DNA from: JALZBN01 sp035525375
GTDB taxonomy: Bacteria; Actinomycetota; Acidimicrobiia; Acidimicrobiales; AC-14
NCBI GenBank assembly: GCA_035525375.1
Contig: DATLEI010000012.1
Location: 1 to 13,554, forward strand
Length of the DNA stretch: 13,554 nt
Reading direction: 5' to 3'
Made by a program: the position numbers and the translations under genes. The notes beneath the pieces were generated by a model. That model saw nothing but the letters and a program-made list of their open reading frames with translations. It did no database searches and was not told where the DNA came from. Positions 13,470 to 13,554 of this stretch are shown here, one piece after another (within the stretch, counting starts at the first letter, position 1; the number at the start of each line of letters is the position of its first letter).

Positions 13470-13554
13470 ATGGCCAGAGCGATTTGGAGTGGGTCCATCA
13501 ACTTCGGACTGGTGAACGTGCCGGTAAAGGCGTTCGCCGCGGTGCGCGACCACA
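13470..13554 (+). CDS. ku: Prokaryotic Ku homologue, N-terminal end (truncated by window edge)
   Basis: The first 28 codons (MARAIWSGSINFGLVNVPVK, then AFAAVRDH) match the very conserved start of bacterial Ku, the homodimeric ring that binds DNA double-strand ends and recruits LigD for non-homologous end joining. The ATG has a GAGGGG ribosome-binding site (13453-13458) 11 nt upstream. The rest lies outside the window, so a ligD neighbour cannot be judged. Confidence 0.92.
   Translation, partial: MARAIWSGSINFGLVNVPVKAFAAVRDH

Overview
This is a GC-rich (roughly two-thirds G+C), densely packed bacterial chromosome segment. A DUF2510 membrane protein, a prokaryotic Ku homologue, leaderless-looking gene starts and an archaeal-type valyl-tRNA synthetase point to Actinomycetota. 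A deep lineage such as Acidimicrobiia is my guess, not something the sequence proves. I see no tRNA or rRNA gene, CRISPR array, insertion sequence or phage gene.

Layout. (1) 1-3125: two aminoacyl-tRNA synthetase genes diverge from a 20-bp gap: cysS (minus, cut by the window edge) and valS (plus). (2) 3126-3274: a 149-bp gap between convergent genes, with three inverted repeats, two of them mutually exclusive. (3) 3275-3895: a DJ-1/PfpI hydrolase (minus). (4) 3932-5894: a compact plus-strand operon with two paralogous CooC-type P-loop ATPases and a small membrane protein. (5) 5912-6802: a trypsin-like/PDZ (HtrA-type) protease without a signal peptide (minus), divergent from an HxlR regulator with a C-terminal zinc-ribbon-like tail (6886-7341). 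(6) 7343-10395: lon and, downstream, a DUF2510 single-pass membrane protein (both minus). (7) 10529-13404: a GT-C-type membrane glycosyltransferase and a YbhN/AglD-type membrane protein overlapping by GTGA. (8) 13470-end: the first codons of ku.

The main discovery candidate is the second CooC-like ATPase (4738-5481). Its reading frame runs 247 codons but contains two in-frame TGA codons, at residues 104 and 106, directly followed by a Cys codon: TGA-CTC-TGA-TGT. These fall at the position of the metal-binding CXC motif of CooC. The frame on both sides is intact and clearly homologous to the upstream paralogue. A 7-bp hairpin with a 4-nt AGUU loop lies 19 nt after the second TGA, as expected of a bacterial SECIS element. 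The simplest reading is a selenoprotein with a Sec-x-Sec-Cys metal or redox site, paired with a paralogue lacking the motif and with a membrane protein. I know of no described Sec-containing CooC/ArsA/MinD-type ATPase. TGA is an ordinary stop elsewhere in the window, and no sel genes lie in it, so the Sec machinery must be sought in the rest of the genome.

A second notable signal is a palindromic pair of sigma-R/sigma-H-like promoters (GGAAC-N18-GTTCC) between lon and the glycosyltransferase gene, readable in both directions.
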